Shown piece by piece: positions 36,687-44,649 of a stretch of 64,000 nucleotides of DNA. Made by a program: the position numbers and the translations under genes. This DNA is from Candidatus Hydrogenedentota bacterium. GTDB taxonomy: Bacteria > Hydrogenedentota > Hydrogenedentia > Hydrogenedentales > JAEUWI01. The notes under the pieces were generated by a model, which searched no databases, was not told the DNA's origin, and saw only the letters and a list, made by a program, of their open reading frames with translations. The DNA lies in NCBI GenBank assembly GCA_019637335.1, contig JAHBVV010000016.1, forward strand, positions 62,001 through 126,000, given 5' to 3'. The first letter of the stretch is position 1. Each line of letters starts with the position of its first letter.

Positions 36687-38210
36687 TCAGGCGTGGCGCA
36701 ATTCGCGCTTGAGAATCTTGCCCGTGGGGCCTTTGGGGAGCTCCGGCAGGATTTCGACCTCCTTGGGCCATTTGAACTTGGCGGTGTTCGCCTGGAGAAA
36801 CTCGTGGATTTCCTCGGGGGTAATCACCTGGCCATCGCGCGCGGACACGAAGACCTTCACCTCTTCCCCGCGCATGGGGCAGGGCACGCCGATAACCGCG
36901 GCTTCGAGAACCTTGGGATGCGTGTAGAGCACTTCCTCGATCTCGCGCGGGTAGATATTCATACCGCCGCGGATGATCAGGTCCTTCTTGCGATCGACGA
37001 TGTAGAAGAAGCCTTCCTCGTCGACCTTGCCCATGTCGCCGGAGTGGAACCAGCCATTGACGATGGCCTCGCGCGTGGCTTCGGGGCGGTTGTAGTAGCC
37101 CTTCATAATGTTGTGGCCGCGGATGACGACTTCGCCCACCTCGTTGGCGTCGGCGAAGCTGCCGTCTTCCCGCTTGATGGCCACGTCCACGCCCCAGATC
37201 GGCTTGCCAATGGACCCCACCTTGAGCTTGTCGCCCGCCTGGCTGAAGGTGGCTACGGGGCTGGTCTCGGAGAGGCCATAGCCTTCGAGGATGGTGATGC
37301 CGAAGCGCTCCTGGAAACGCCGGTGGACGTCCTCGGGGAGCGCGGCGCCGCCGGATACCGCGTGGGTGATGGAGGAAAGATCGAAATCGGCTTTTTCGGC
37401 CTCGTTGAGCATAAAGAAATACATGGTGGGCACGAGTGCGATGAGCTTGACCTTATCCCGCTCGATGATGCGCAGGGCCTTCTCCGTCTCGAAGCGCGGC
37501 AGCAGGGTCATCGTGCCGCCGGAAAGAATCGAGGCGTTCATCAGGCAAGTCTGGCCGAAGGAGTGGAAAAGCGGCAGCGTCGTCAGGCAGACATCGCCCG
37601 GCTGCACCATGGTGATTTCGCGGGTGGAGTAATAGGCGTTGAAGAACAGGTTGAAATGCGTGAGCTCCGCCCCCTTCGGCGCGCCCGTGGTGCCGGAGGT
37701 GTAGAGGATGACCGCGGTGTCGTCGGGCATGGTCTGCACGGTGTCGAATTCCGGATCCGCGGCCATGACCAGGTGCATGAAATTCTCGCCGACGGGCGGG
37801 GCCTCCAGATCGTCCGGCGTGCTCACGGAAATGTAGTGCTTGCAGGTGTCGATCGCGTTGAATGCCTTGACGGCCTCACCCTCGAACATTTTAAAGGCGA
37901 AAAAGGCGATCGCTTCGGAGTCCTTGAGGTAGTGCTCGATTTCGTGCTGCGTATAGAGCACATTCACGGGAACGACCGTGGCGCCGGTGTGGAGGATGCC
38001 GTAGTAGATGATTGGGAAGTGCGGCGTGTTGGGGATCATCATGGCGACCTTGTCGCCCTGGCCGATTCCCCGGGCGTGCAGGGCGCTGGCCACGCGTTTC
38101 GCGGCGCCCGCCACCTCGGGATAGGACATCCGGAGATCGTCGAGTATGACCGCCGTGGTGTCGGGGTGGGCCGCCGCCGTAACGTCAAGAAAATGGGCCA
38201 GATTCAGCAT
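36687..38210 (-). CDS. long-chain fatty acid-CoA ligase (AMP-forming)
   Basis: The 507-aa enzyme belongs to the ANL superfamily and should activate fatty or related carboxylic acids to CoA thioesters. The AMP-binding motif reads ILYTSGTTGAPKGAEL. Later motifs are GYGLSETSP, WFHSGDMGKVDEEGFFYIVDRKKDLIIRGG (seen as SGDMGKVDEEG and DRKKDLIIRGGMNIYP) and PKGPTGKILKRELR with the catalytic C-terminal Lys. Its nearest gene is the acyl-CoA dehydrogenase downstream. The exact acid substrate is not predictable. Identification to family is secure. Confidence 0.93.
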   Translation of the reverse strand: MLNLAHFLDVTAAAHPDTTAVILDDLRMSYPEVAGAAKRVASALHARGIGQGDKVAMMIPNTPHFPIIYYGILHTGATVVPVNVLYTQHEIEHYLKDSEAIAFFAFKMFEGEAVKAFNAIDTCKHYISVSTPDDLEAPPVGENFMHLVMAADPEFDTVQTMPDDTAVILYTSGTTGAPKGAELTHFNLFFNAYYSTREITMVQPGDVCLTTLPLFHSFGQTCLMNASILSGGTMTLLPRFETEKALRIIERDKVKLIALVPTMYFFMLNEAEKADFDLSSITHAVSGGAALPEDVHRRFQERFGITILEGYGLSETSPVATFSQAGDKLKVGSIGKPIWGVDVAIKREDGSFADANEVGEVVIRGHNIMKGYYNRPEATREAIVNGWFHSGDMGKVDEEGFFYIVDRKKDLIIRGGMNIYPREIEEVLYTHPKVLEAAVIGVPCPMRGEEVKVFVSARDGQVITPEEIHEFLQANTAKFKWPKEVEILPELPKGPTGKILKRELRHA

Positions 38211-38324
38211 GGTTCACTGCTCTCCTTGGTCGATTGGTGGTCAGGGGGCCGGCACGATCAGCCCGCATGGCGCCCTAACTATACCGGGGAGCGCGCCCCG
38301 ATATCGACCCCGAGCCCCGGCGTC

Positions 38325-39728
38325 TCAATTGGCCTTGAATTCCGAGACCAGGGCCGTCACGGTGGCCTTGGCGTCTCCGAAGATCATGCGCGTGTTTTCC
38401 TTGAAGAAGAGCGGGTTCTGGATGCCGGCGAATCCGGAGGCCATGCTGCGCTTGAGCACGAAAACAGTGTGCGAGAAGTCGACATTGATGATGGGCATCC
38501 CGTAGATGGGGCTGGATTCGTCCTCGCGCGCCGCCGGGTTTACCACATCGTTGGCCCCGATGACGATGCAGACGTCCACACTTTCCATCTGGCGGTTGAC
38601 GTCGTCCATCTCCACGAGCTGCTCGTAGGGCACGTCGGCCTCGGCGAGGAGCACGTTCATGTGCCCGGGCATGCGGCCCGCGACCGGGTGAATTGCGAAC
38701 TTCACCTCGGCGCCGTTGGCCTCCAGGTGTTCGGCGAGCTCGCGCACGACGTGCTGCGCCTGGGCGACCGCCATGCCGTAGCCGGGCACGAACACGACCG
38801 AGTGCGCGGCTTCGAGGATGTAGTAGGCGTCCTGGGCGGTCAGCGCGCGCGCCTCGCCCTGATCCGCGCCGCTGCCGCCGCCGGCCTCCGCGCTGCCGAA
38901 GCCGCTGAAGAGCACGTTGGAGAGGGAGCGGTTCATCGCCTTGCACATGATGCTGGTGAGGATGATGCCGCTGGCGCCCACGAGCGACCCGGACACGATC
39001 AGCACGGTGTTGCCGATGACGAAGCCGGCCGCGCAGGCCGCCAGGCCGGAGTAGCTGTTCAGCAGCGAAATAACCACCGGCATGTCCGCGCCCCCGATCG
39101 GGATGGTCGCCAGCACGCCGAACACGAAGGCCAGGGCGATGGTGGCGTAGAACGCGTACTCCGCGGCGGGCGCGTCGGGGTTGATCACAAAGACGACGCC
39201 CGCGGCGAGCACCCCGAGCAGCACGAGGGCGTTCACGATCTGCTGCCCGGCAAACAGGACGGGTTTTCCGTCAATGCGCTCGGCGAGTTTGGCGTAGGCC
39301 AGCAGGCTGCCGGTGAAGGTGACGCCGCCAATAAGCACGGAAAGGAAAGTGGCGATGACGGGAACCGCGATGTCGCCCCACGGGACTTCGAGGTAGCGCC
39401 CGGCGCCGTTGTGGAAAGCCGCCCACCCGACCAGCAGGCTCGCAAGGCCGCCGGTGCCGTTGAAGAGGGCCACGAACTCCGGCATCGAGGTCATGGGCAC
39501 GCGCACGGCCGCGATCGCGCCGATCATGCCGCCCAGGAGTATACCCGCCGCAATCCAGCTGTAGGAAACAATCTGCTGGTCGAGCAGGGTCGCCACCACG
39601 GCCAGGAGCATGCCGGCCGCGGAAACCCTGTTGCCGCGGACAGCCGTGCCGGGGCGGCCCAGCATTTTCAAGCCGAGAATGAAAAGAACAGCGGAAACGA
39701 TATAACTCAGTGCGATGGCGGTGCTCAC
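38325..39728 (-). CDS. pntB: NAD(P) transhydrogenase subunit beta
   Basis: PntB carries the NADP-binding domain III and part of the proton channel of the proton-translocating transhydrogenase, which makes NADPH from NADH. The 467-aa protein has about eight N-terminal membrane helices and a C-terminal domain. That domain carries VFVPGYGMAVAQAQHVVRELAE, HPVAGRMPGHMNVLLAEADVPY, VIGANDVVNPAA and the terminal Lys/Arg turn after VFVLKRSMASGFAG. The GTG start overlaps the stop of the preceding subunit by four bases. All three subunit genes are present in order. Confidence 0.95.
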   Translation of the reverse strand: MSTAIALSYIVSAVLFILGLKMLGRPGTAVRGNRVSAAGMLLAVVATLLDQQIVSYSWIAAGILLGGMIGAIAAVRVPMTSMPEFVALFNGTGGLASLLVGWAAFHNGAGRYLEVPWGDIAVPVIATFLSVLIGGVTFTGSLLAYAKLAERIDGKPVLFAGQQIVNALVLLGVLAAGVVFVINPDAPAAEYAFYATIALAFVFGVLATIPIGGADMPVVISLLNSYSGLAACAAGFVIGNTVLIVSGSLVGASGIILTSIMCKAMNRSLSNVLFSGFGSAEAGGGSGADQGEARALTAQDAYYILEAAHSVVFVPGYGMAVAQAQHVVRELAEHLEANGAEVKFAIHPVAGRMPGHMNVLLAEADVPYEQLVEMDDVNRQMESVDVCIVIGANDVVNPAAREDESSPIYGMPIINVDFSHTVFVLKRSMASGFAGIQNPLFFKENTRMIFGDAKATVTALVSEFKAN

Positions 39729-40015
39729 TTGGGCGCATCCTTCGACTTGAACATGGCCAGCATGCGATGGGTCACCCAGTAGCCGCCCACCACGTTGATG
39801 CTCGCAAAAACCACCGCGAGAAAGCCGAGGGCGGTCGCCATGGTGTCATTGCCGGCCTGGCCAGCGGCGAGCAGCGCGCCCACGATGGTGATGCCGGAGA
39901 TCGCGTTCGCGCCCGACATCAGCGGCGTGTGGAGTTGCGACGGCACCTTGTTAATGAGTTCGAAACCGAGAAAAATGGAGAGGACAAAGGTAAAAAGCAG
40001 GAGTATCATGGACAT
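39725..40015 (-). CDS. pntAB: NAD(P) transhydrogenase subunit alpha, membrane part
   Basis: The 96-aa protein supplies the three membrane helices that in E. coli form the C-terminal end of PntA. The sequence FEL(I)NKVPSQLHTPLMSGANAISGITIVGAL, seen as NKVPSQLHTPLMSGANAISG, is the family signature. Its ATG follows directly on the TAA of pntAA, and its stop overlaps the pntB start. The split into a separate small subunit is common outside enterobacteria. Confidence 0.95.
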   Translation of the reverse strand: MSMILLLFTFVLSIFLGFELINKVPSQLHTPLMSGANAISGITIVGALLAAGQAGNDTMATALGFLAVVFASINVVGGYWVTHRMLAMFKSKDAPK

Positions 40016-41146
40016 TTAGCGGTTCTCCCGGTGTTTCCGAATCAAATCGCTGCACAGTTCGCCGTTGTGCGCCACGAGGCAGCCGCCCATGATCTCGTCG
40101 TCGTGATCGAGGCGAATCGCCCCGGCTTCCTTGTCCCAGAAATGCTCAATGAGGTTGGCGAGGTTGGCGGTGTACATTTCGCTCGCGTGGACCGGAACCT
40201 GACGCGACAGGTGCGGCAGGCCGACCAGCGTCACGCCGTGGCGCCGGGCGATCTGTCCCATTTCAATCCCTTCGACGTTGCCGCCGCTGTCCACGGCCCC
40301 ATCGACCACGACGCTGCCCGGGCGCATGCGCTGGAGCATGGCGTCGGTCACGATCACCGGCGCGCGGCGGCCGAAGACCTGCGCGGTCGTGATGACGAGA
40401 TCGGATTCGGCGATCACCGACGCAATCGCCTCAACTTCCCGCGCCCGCTGCTCCTCGGTCAATTCGACCGCGTAGCCGTCTTTCGTTTCACCGGTCTCGC
40501 CGAGATCGACCTTCACGAATTTCGCGCCGAGGGATTTGACTTGTTCCTCGACGGCCGGGCGCGTGTCGAAGGCGTCCACCCGCGCGCCGAGGCGCTTGGC
40601 CGTGGCGATCGCCTGAAGCCCAGCCACGCCGACGCCAATGACGAAGACCCGGGCGGGCTTCAGCGTGCCGGCGGGGGTCATCATCATCGGGAGAATCTGC
40701 GGCAAGTGGTTGGCGCCGAGCAGCACGGCCGCATAGCCCGCCAGGTTGGTCTGGCTGCTCAACGCGTCCATTTTCTGGGCCAGCGTCGTGCGCGGGATAA
40801 GCTCCATCGCGATGGCGTTGACGCCGCGGGCGACCATGCCATCGATGGCGCTCTCCGCCGAAAAAGGATCCAGATAACCGATATAGAGCGCCCCACGCGC
40901 TATCGACGCAACCTGATCCGGCGTCGGCCCCTCCAGCCCGATCACCACATCCGCGTCGCCCGGGCCATCCGCCGTTACCGTCGCCCCGGCCAACGAATAG
41001 TCCGCGTCGGTCCAGCCGCACGTCACCCCCAGATCGGGCGGGACGCACACCGCAATCCCCAGGTTGGACAGCCGTTTCGCCCCCGTCGGCGTGAGGGATA
41101 CCCGCGGTTCGTCCGCATGGATCCCTTTGAGTGCATAAAGCTTCAC
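40016..41146 (-). CDS. pntAA: NAD(P) transhydrogenase subunit alpha, NAD-binding part
   Basis: This 376-aa subunit is the soluble NAD(H)-binding domain I, related to alanine dehydrogenase. It begins MKLYALKGIHADEPRVSLTP and contains FVIGVGVAGLQAIATAKRLGARVDAFD with the Rossmann glycines. It also has QVKSLGAKFVKVDLGETGE, VITTAQVFGRRAPVIVTDAML and GSVVVDGAVDSGGNVEG. The GTG at 41146 is chosen over an upstream in-frame ATG because it gives the family N-terminus and a GGAGAG ribosome site precedes it. The gene heads pntAA-pntAB-pntB. Convergent or divergent neighbours do not suggest a regulator. Confidence 0.94.
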   Translation of the reverse strand: MKLYALKGIHADEPRVSLTPTGAKRLSNLGIAVCVPPDLGVTCGWTDADYSLAGATVTADGPGDADVVIGLEGPTPDQVASIARGALYIGYLDPFSAESAIDGMVARGVNAIAMELIPRTTLAQKMDALSSQTNLAGYAAVLLGANHLPQILPMMMTPAGTLKPARVFVIGVGVAGLQAIATAKRLGARVDAFDTRPAVEEQVKSLGAKFVKVDLGETGETKDGYAVELTEEQRAREVEAIASVIAESDLVITTAQVFGRRAPVIVTDAMLQRMRPGSVVVDGAVDSGGNVEGIEMGQIARRHGVTLVGLPHLSRQVPVHASEMYTANLANLIEHFWDKEAGAIRLDHDDEIMGGCLVAHNGELCSDLIRKHRENR

Positions 41147-41562
41147 GTGGGTGCTCTCCCTCCAGAAAAGGCGCCACAGCAACACTGCGGGCCACTATAC
41201 GCCAGCCCGCGCGCACCGCGCAAGCGAACTGGACTTTGAAAAGCGCCAGGTACCGAAGGAGCCGTAATACCACACGCGGCTGTCGGGAAAACGTCTGCTA
41301 TCTCGTCACCCGCGCGTCGAGGCCGCGGCATGGCGCCGATAACCCTCAACTGCGCATTCTGCGTTTGTCGACGGGCAATTATGGCGCCATTCCGGACCTG
41401 CCGATGGCAAACAGGCGCCACAATATATAGAAAATCGATCAAAAATGCCCTGAAACAGCCTTTTTACTGTCCAACTACCATATTTAGTGGGTAGTGACTC
41501 TTTGAGAAATCCAGCATCACAAAATTTAGTGGAAAAAAATTCAAAAAAGCGCTTCAAAGGGG
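41147..41562. other. AT-rich upstream region of the pnt operon and ncRNA gene
   Basis: The first 250 bases are ordinary GC-rich spacer that should contain the minus-strand pnt promoter. From about 41415 the sequence becomes AT-rich. It ends in two A-tracts (GGAAAAAAATTCAAAAAAGC, about 41531-41550) placed directly upstream of the ncRNA minus-35 box, where an UP element would sit. No coding frame is supported. Confidence 0.6.
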
Positions 41563-41591
41563 TTGACACGCCCTACATGTTGTGCTAAGAT
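41563..41591 (+). promoter_or_regulatory. near-consensus sigma-70 promoter of the ncRNA
   Basis: A perfect minus-35 TTGACA (41563-41568), a 17-base spacer and TAAGAT (41586-41591) form one of the best promoters in the window. Two A-tracts at 41531-41550 resemble an UP element, as found at stable RNA genes. Transcription should begin around 41598-41601. Confidence 0.85.
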
Positions 41592-41597
41592 GCGTTC

Positions 41598-41780
41598 GGT
41601 GTTTGGGACTAGAGACTGTTGACAAAACAGTCCACGCGTTGTCAGGGAATACCGCAGCCCAAGACCCCTGACCTAATTCGCAACCGTGACCCTCTTGCGC
41701 CTGGATACACGGAACTGTAGTCCCAGACATTCCCGCACATGGGCGGTGGATTCCCAAGGTCCACCGCCCCCTTCCTTTTC
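41598..41780 (+). ncRNA. structured small RNA gene of unknown class
   Basis: Between the promoter and a perfect terminator lies about 130 bases that fold into a four-way junction. P1 closes the ends: GTTTGGGACTA (41601-41611) with TAGTCCCAGAC (41718-41728), 11 pairs including one G-U. P2 is GACTGTT/AACAGTC (41614-41620/41626-41632). P3 is GTCAGGG/CCCTGAC (41641-41647/41666-41672). P4 is CCGTG/CACGG (41684-41688/41708-41712). The predicted start lies at the base of P1. No ribosome site or sizeable frame is present. It is not 5S, SRP RNA, tmRNA or RNase P by motif. A divergent 6S RNA is possible but not shown. Confidence 0.72.
41741..41780 (+). terminator. rho-independent terminator of the ncRNA
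   Basis: A perfect 10-bp stem, GGGCGGTGGA (41741-41750) and TCCACCGCCC (41760-41769), with a 9-base loop is followed by CCTTCCTTTTC. It ends the transcript about 180 bases after the promoter, before the repeat array. Confidence 0.9.
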
Positions 41781-41816
41781 AGGCGGCGTACGCATCCGGG
41801 CTCCCCAGCCCAGCGC

Positions 41817-42705
41817 GTCAACCCGTGCCACGCGATCGCGCCCCAGCGCGTTCGTGTGCCCGGAGCAACGCAAACCCACCACCGCCAACACCACCCCACA
41901 CGAGCGGCTCCACACACCCCACGCCACCCTCCCGGCGTGCCACGGACAAGCCCGCAAGGGCTTGCCCGTGCCAATCCCCCAGGGACTGACACGCCAAAAC
42001 CACACCAACCACCAAATCAGCCCACACGTCCAACAGAGCACAAACCCACACCACAAACACCCCAACCGGCGGGGCTGTCCCGTCGCCGTCCATCCCAGTC
42101 CCGGGCGTCAACCCGTGCCACGCGATCGCGCCCCAGCGCGTTCGTGTGCCCGGAGCAACACCAGCCCAACACCGCCATTACCACCCCACACGAGCGGCGA
42201 AACCGCCCCACACGAGCGGCAAGACAACCCCACACGAGCGGCTCCACACACCCCACACCCCACGCTCCAGCCCCCCCCTCCCGGCGCGCCACGGACAAGC
42301 CCGCAAGTCAACCCGTGCCACGCGATCGCGCCCCAGCGCGTTCGTGTGCCAGGAGCAACACACACCCACCGCCACCAACATCACCCCACACGAGCGGCTC
42401 CAAACACCCCACACACCAAGCGCCCCTCCCGGCGCGCCACGGACAAGCCCCGCGCGTCATCCCGTGCCACGCGATCGCGCCCCCAAAGGATCGCGGGCAT
42501 TCCTGCCTGCGGAAACGACCGCCCCCACCACCACAACGCCGCACCCTCCTCATTCCACCCCAGCCCCGCCCGTCAACCCGTGCCACGCGATCGCGCCCCA
42601 GCGCGTTCGTGTGCCAGGAGCAACGCACACCCACCACCGCCAACACCACCCCACACGAGCGGCAAAACCACCCCCTTGCCAAAACACCCATACCGGGCTA
42701 TACTG
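41817..42705 (+). repeat. array of hairpin repeat R1
   Basis: Four full R1 units begin near 41824, 42114, 42315 and 42579, with a truncated one at 42463. Each runs from CAACCCGTGCCACGCGATCG through a CGCG/CGCG stem-loop and GGAGCAAC to CCACACGAGCGGC. The units are joined by GCCACGGACAAGCCCGCA half-palindromes, one of which has its full partner arm (41941-41970). Unit 42114 carries three repeats of the CCACACGAGCGGC end. A block at 42487 resembles the 20.1 kb repeats. All long frames here are Pro/His/Arg-rich translations of the repeat and are not genes. Confidence 0.85.
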
Positions 42706-42954
42706 ACCCCGCAGTCGGGTCGGCCCCGGCGCATCCCTCTGGGCAGGAGGACATGGGAAACAATGGCGGCGGCAGCACACCAAATCAGCCACGCCCGCAC
42801 CACCGGGTACACCCACGCGCCGCGCGGCGCCAACCTCGAAGCGCCGCCGGGGGGACTGCCGCGCACCCGCAACCCCAATCCCCACACGCGCGCCCGCGTC
42901 CACCCGCACACACGGCCCCGGCCCCATCCAGGCAACGTGCGAGGCTGTACCCCA

Positions 42955-43445
42955 AAAAAGCCTGACCTACACCTACGACCAGTTCGGGCGGATGACCCGC
43001 AAGACCGGCGGCGACACCAAGAAATACCGCTACGGCGCGGGCTGGGATGTGCTCAACGAGGAGGACGGCTCCGGGAACTTGCAGGCGACCTACATCCACT
43101 CCTCCTGCGGCGGATCTGCGACACCCGGCAAGCAAATCGGGACCGTCCTGGCCACCTCCGAAGGAACCAGCGCGGCCACGGGCACCTGGGCCTATTACTT
43201 CCAGGACGCCATCGGATCCACGCGGGGATTGTGGGACCAGGACGGCGACCGCATCGGCAAATACGAATACACCCCCTTCGGCGGCAAATACGCCGACCAC
43301 GGCGAGGACATCACCGGTCGAAGATCCGCCGCAGGAGGAAAAATTCACCGGTCACGCCTGGGACAGCGAGGCCCGGCTGTACTATACTGCCTACCGATAC
43401 TACAGCCCCGACGCGAACCGCTGGCTGACCAGGATGTATAACAAC
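42955..43445 (+). pseudogene. Rhs/YD-repeat protein remnant, frameshifted
   Basis: Two frames together encode the end of an Rhs core. The first gives TYTYDQFGRMTRKTGGDTKKY, then FQDAIGSTRGLWDQDGDRIG and YEYTPFGGKYADHGEDITG. After a frameshift near 43315 the other frame gives FTGHAWDSEARLYYTAYRYYSPDANRW (seen as ARLYYTAYRYYSPDANRWLT). The expected RDPLG motif is cut to RMYNNGLG and followed by unrelated sequence. No N-terminal YD array lies upstream, only R1 repeats. It is therefore a decayed 3' fragment of a polymorphic-toxin-type gene. Confidence 0.85.
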
Positions 43446-43501
43446 GGGTTGGGGATCCGGTGTAAGGAGCGAGGAAGGAGGAGCGAGGAGGTTTGCAACT
43501 C

Positions 43502-44401
43502 GTGTATTTGGTTGTAGTCGGCATGATTCTGGACTCTAGAACACACCGAAGTGGAATTCTTTGCCCCGGGAGCTTACGGCTGTTGACATCTTGGGCCATC
43601 TGCGCGGTGGCCTGTATAAGTTTAGTGTCCTGCATAGGGGAGCCTGTAAGGGTATACTCAGTTACTCGGCTACAAGAATCTTTCCTGGGTTTGGATTCAG
43701 CGAGCGTTCAGGTTCAAAGTCTGCCGACCTCAGTCATCTCAATTGAAACCGGGTTGATGTTACCCTTTACTCCATCGAGGGGATCGATACAATCGGTCCG
43801 CGTTGACATCGGTGGACTCTCAATCCAGCCGTATTTGATGGGAAACCTCTATGGCGACCTCTTTTCAGCAGTTATATTGATTGCAAATCACGGGGACACG
43901 GTCTACAAGGTGCCTTTAGGAGCCATCACCTTGAAAGCCGATCCCAAGATGCCGCCAGGTGTCCATCCGCCACAAAGTCAGAAGACTAGTCAGAGGGCGC
44001 TGAGGGACGTTGTCACTGAAAAGTGCTCATTGAGTGACTGGGAAGCTGCTGTCAATGCAGAAACCGACAATGAAGCCCCGCCCGGCGGCGAAGTCGGACA
44101 ACTATCAAATTCACGTAGCCAAAAACTGCTGGTTGGGGGCCTTTTCCAGCATGCGGAGACCTTTGAGTTATCGTGGAAAGATTTTCAGTCGGAAAGCGAC
44201 AGCAATAGCAACGGGCAGTCGACAGCCTTCTACGTAGAAGCGGAAAAATGCGTTCGGGTAATCGCGTCGTTTCACGATTTCCTTCAGGATGGTGAAGGAG
44301 GGCTACTGGAAGTAGTGGTTGAGGATGTCGAGACCAAGAGACAACACAAGGTGGTGTTTGTAATAAACCAGACGATGTGGGCTCGGAGGATAATGTACTG
44401 A
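43502..44401 (+). CDS. putative lipoprotein of unknown function between Rhs remnants
   Basis: The 299-aa product has a long N-terminus followed by a lipobox-like LTSWAICAVACISLVSC (Cys about residue 44). The mature part is beta-rich with no recognised domain (SVRVDIGGLSIQPYLMGNLY; FELSWKDFQSE; LLEVVVEDVETKRQHKVVFVI). GTG 43502 is chosen because AGGAGGT lies 9 bases before it; ATG 43523 is an alternative with a more usual signal length. Base use is clearly AT-richer than in neighbours, which suggests transfer. It lies between Rhs fragments at 42955 and 44447, a place where toxin-immunity genes often sit, but an immunity role is only a guess. Confidence 0.65.
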   Translation: MYLVVVGMILDSRTHRSGILCPGSLRLLTSWAICAVACISLVSCIGEPVRVYSVTRLQESFLGLDSASVQVQSLPTSVISIETGLMLPFTPSRGSIQSVRVDIGGLSIQPYLMGNLYGDLFSAVILIANHGDTVYKVPLGAITLKADPKMPPGVHPPQSQKTSQRALRDVVTEKCSLSDWEAAVNAETDNEAPPGGEVGQLSNSRSQKLLVGGLFQHAETFELSWKDFQSESDSNSNGQSTAFYVEAEKCVRVIASFHDFLQDGEGGLLEVVVEDVETKRQHKVVFVINQTMWARRIMY

Positions 44402-44446
44402 GAAAATTAGGGGATAGGGAGAGACAGTCCATTATGGGGCTTCGTC

Positions 44447-44514
44447 CACGACCAGTTCGGCCGCATTACGCAGAGGACGCAGGGTAGCGAAACGGCCATC
44501 TATTATTACCGTTA
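44447..44514 (+). pseudogene. short YD-repeat remnant
   Basis: This frame reads HDQFGRITQRTQGSETAIYY and ends in YR-stop. It closely matches the YDQFGRMTRKTGGDTKKYRY segment at 42963. It is a second Rhs-derived fragment, placed just after the lipoprotein gene and five bases before repeat R2. Confidence 0.7.
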
Positions 44515-44518
44515 AGAC

Positions 44519-44634
44519 GGGACAGCCCCGGACGAGACGGCCACCCCACGACCGCCCGGTGATCCGCCCGGCGACCGGCCGTACTGCCAGGCCTCCGCTC
44601 CGGGGCCGTGTCGGTCCCTGCGAAGCGCCGACAA
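44519..44634 (+). repeat. repeat R2, copy 2
   Basis: About 115 bases match 10897-11010 (GGGACAG, CCCGGACGA, ACGGCCACCCCACG, then CCGGCC and GGCCTCCGC blocks). Here it directly follows an Rhs remnant and ends 15 bases before the oxidoreductase stop. It could have a role as a 3' end signal but has no T-run. Confidence 0.7.
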
Positions 44635-44649
44635 CCCGGGGGGCGTGAT

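Noticed and set aside
36693-39782. 1029-residue open frame on the plus strand
   Set aside because: It lies antisense to acyl-CoA ligase and pntB, both certain genes. Long antisense frames are expected at this GC content.
41641-41672. SRP RNA domain IV
   Set aside because: A GCAGCC word is present but the GGAA tetraloop and the symmetric and asymmetric loop consensus are missing.
41601-41728. 5S rRNA, because of the 11-bp closing helix and about 130-base length
   Set aside because: The conserved 5S loop sequences (such as CCGAAC) are absent and the internal helices do not fit.
41686-43428. 580-residue Pro/Arg/His-rich open frame
   Set aside because: It is a translation of the R1 repeat array running into the wrong frame of the Rhs fragment; the same composition appears in other frames and other repeat copies.
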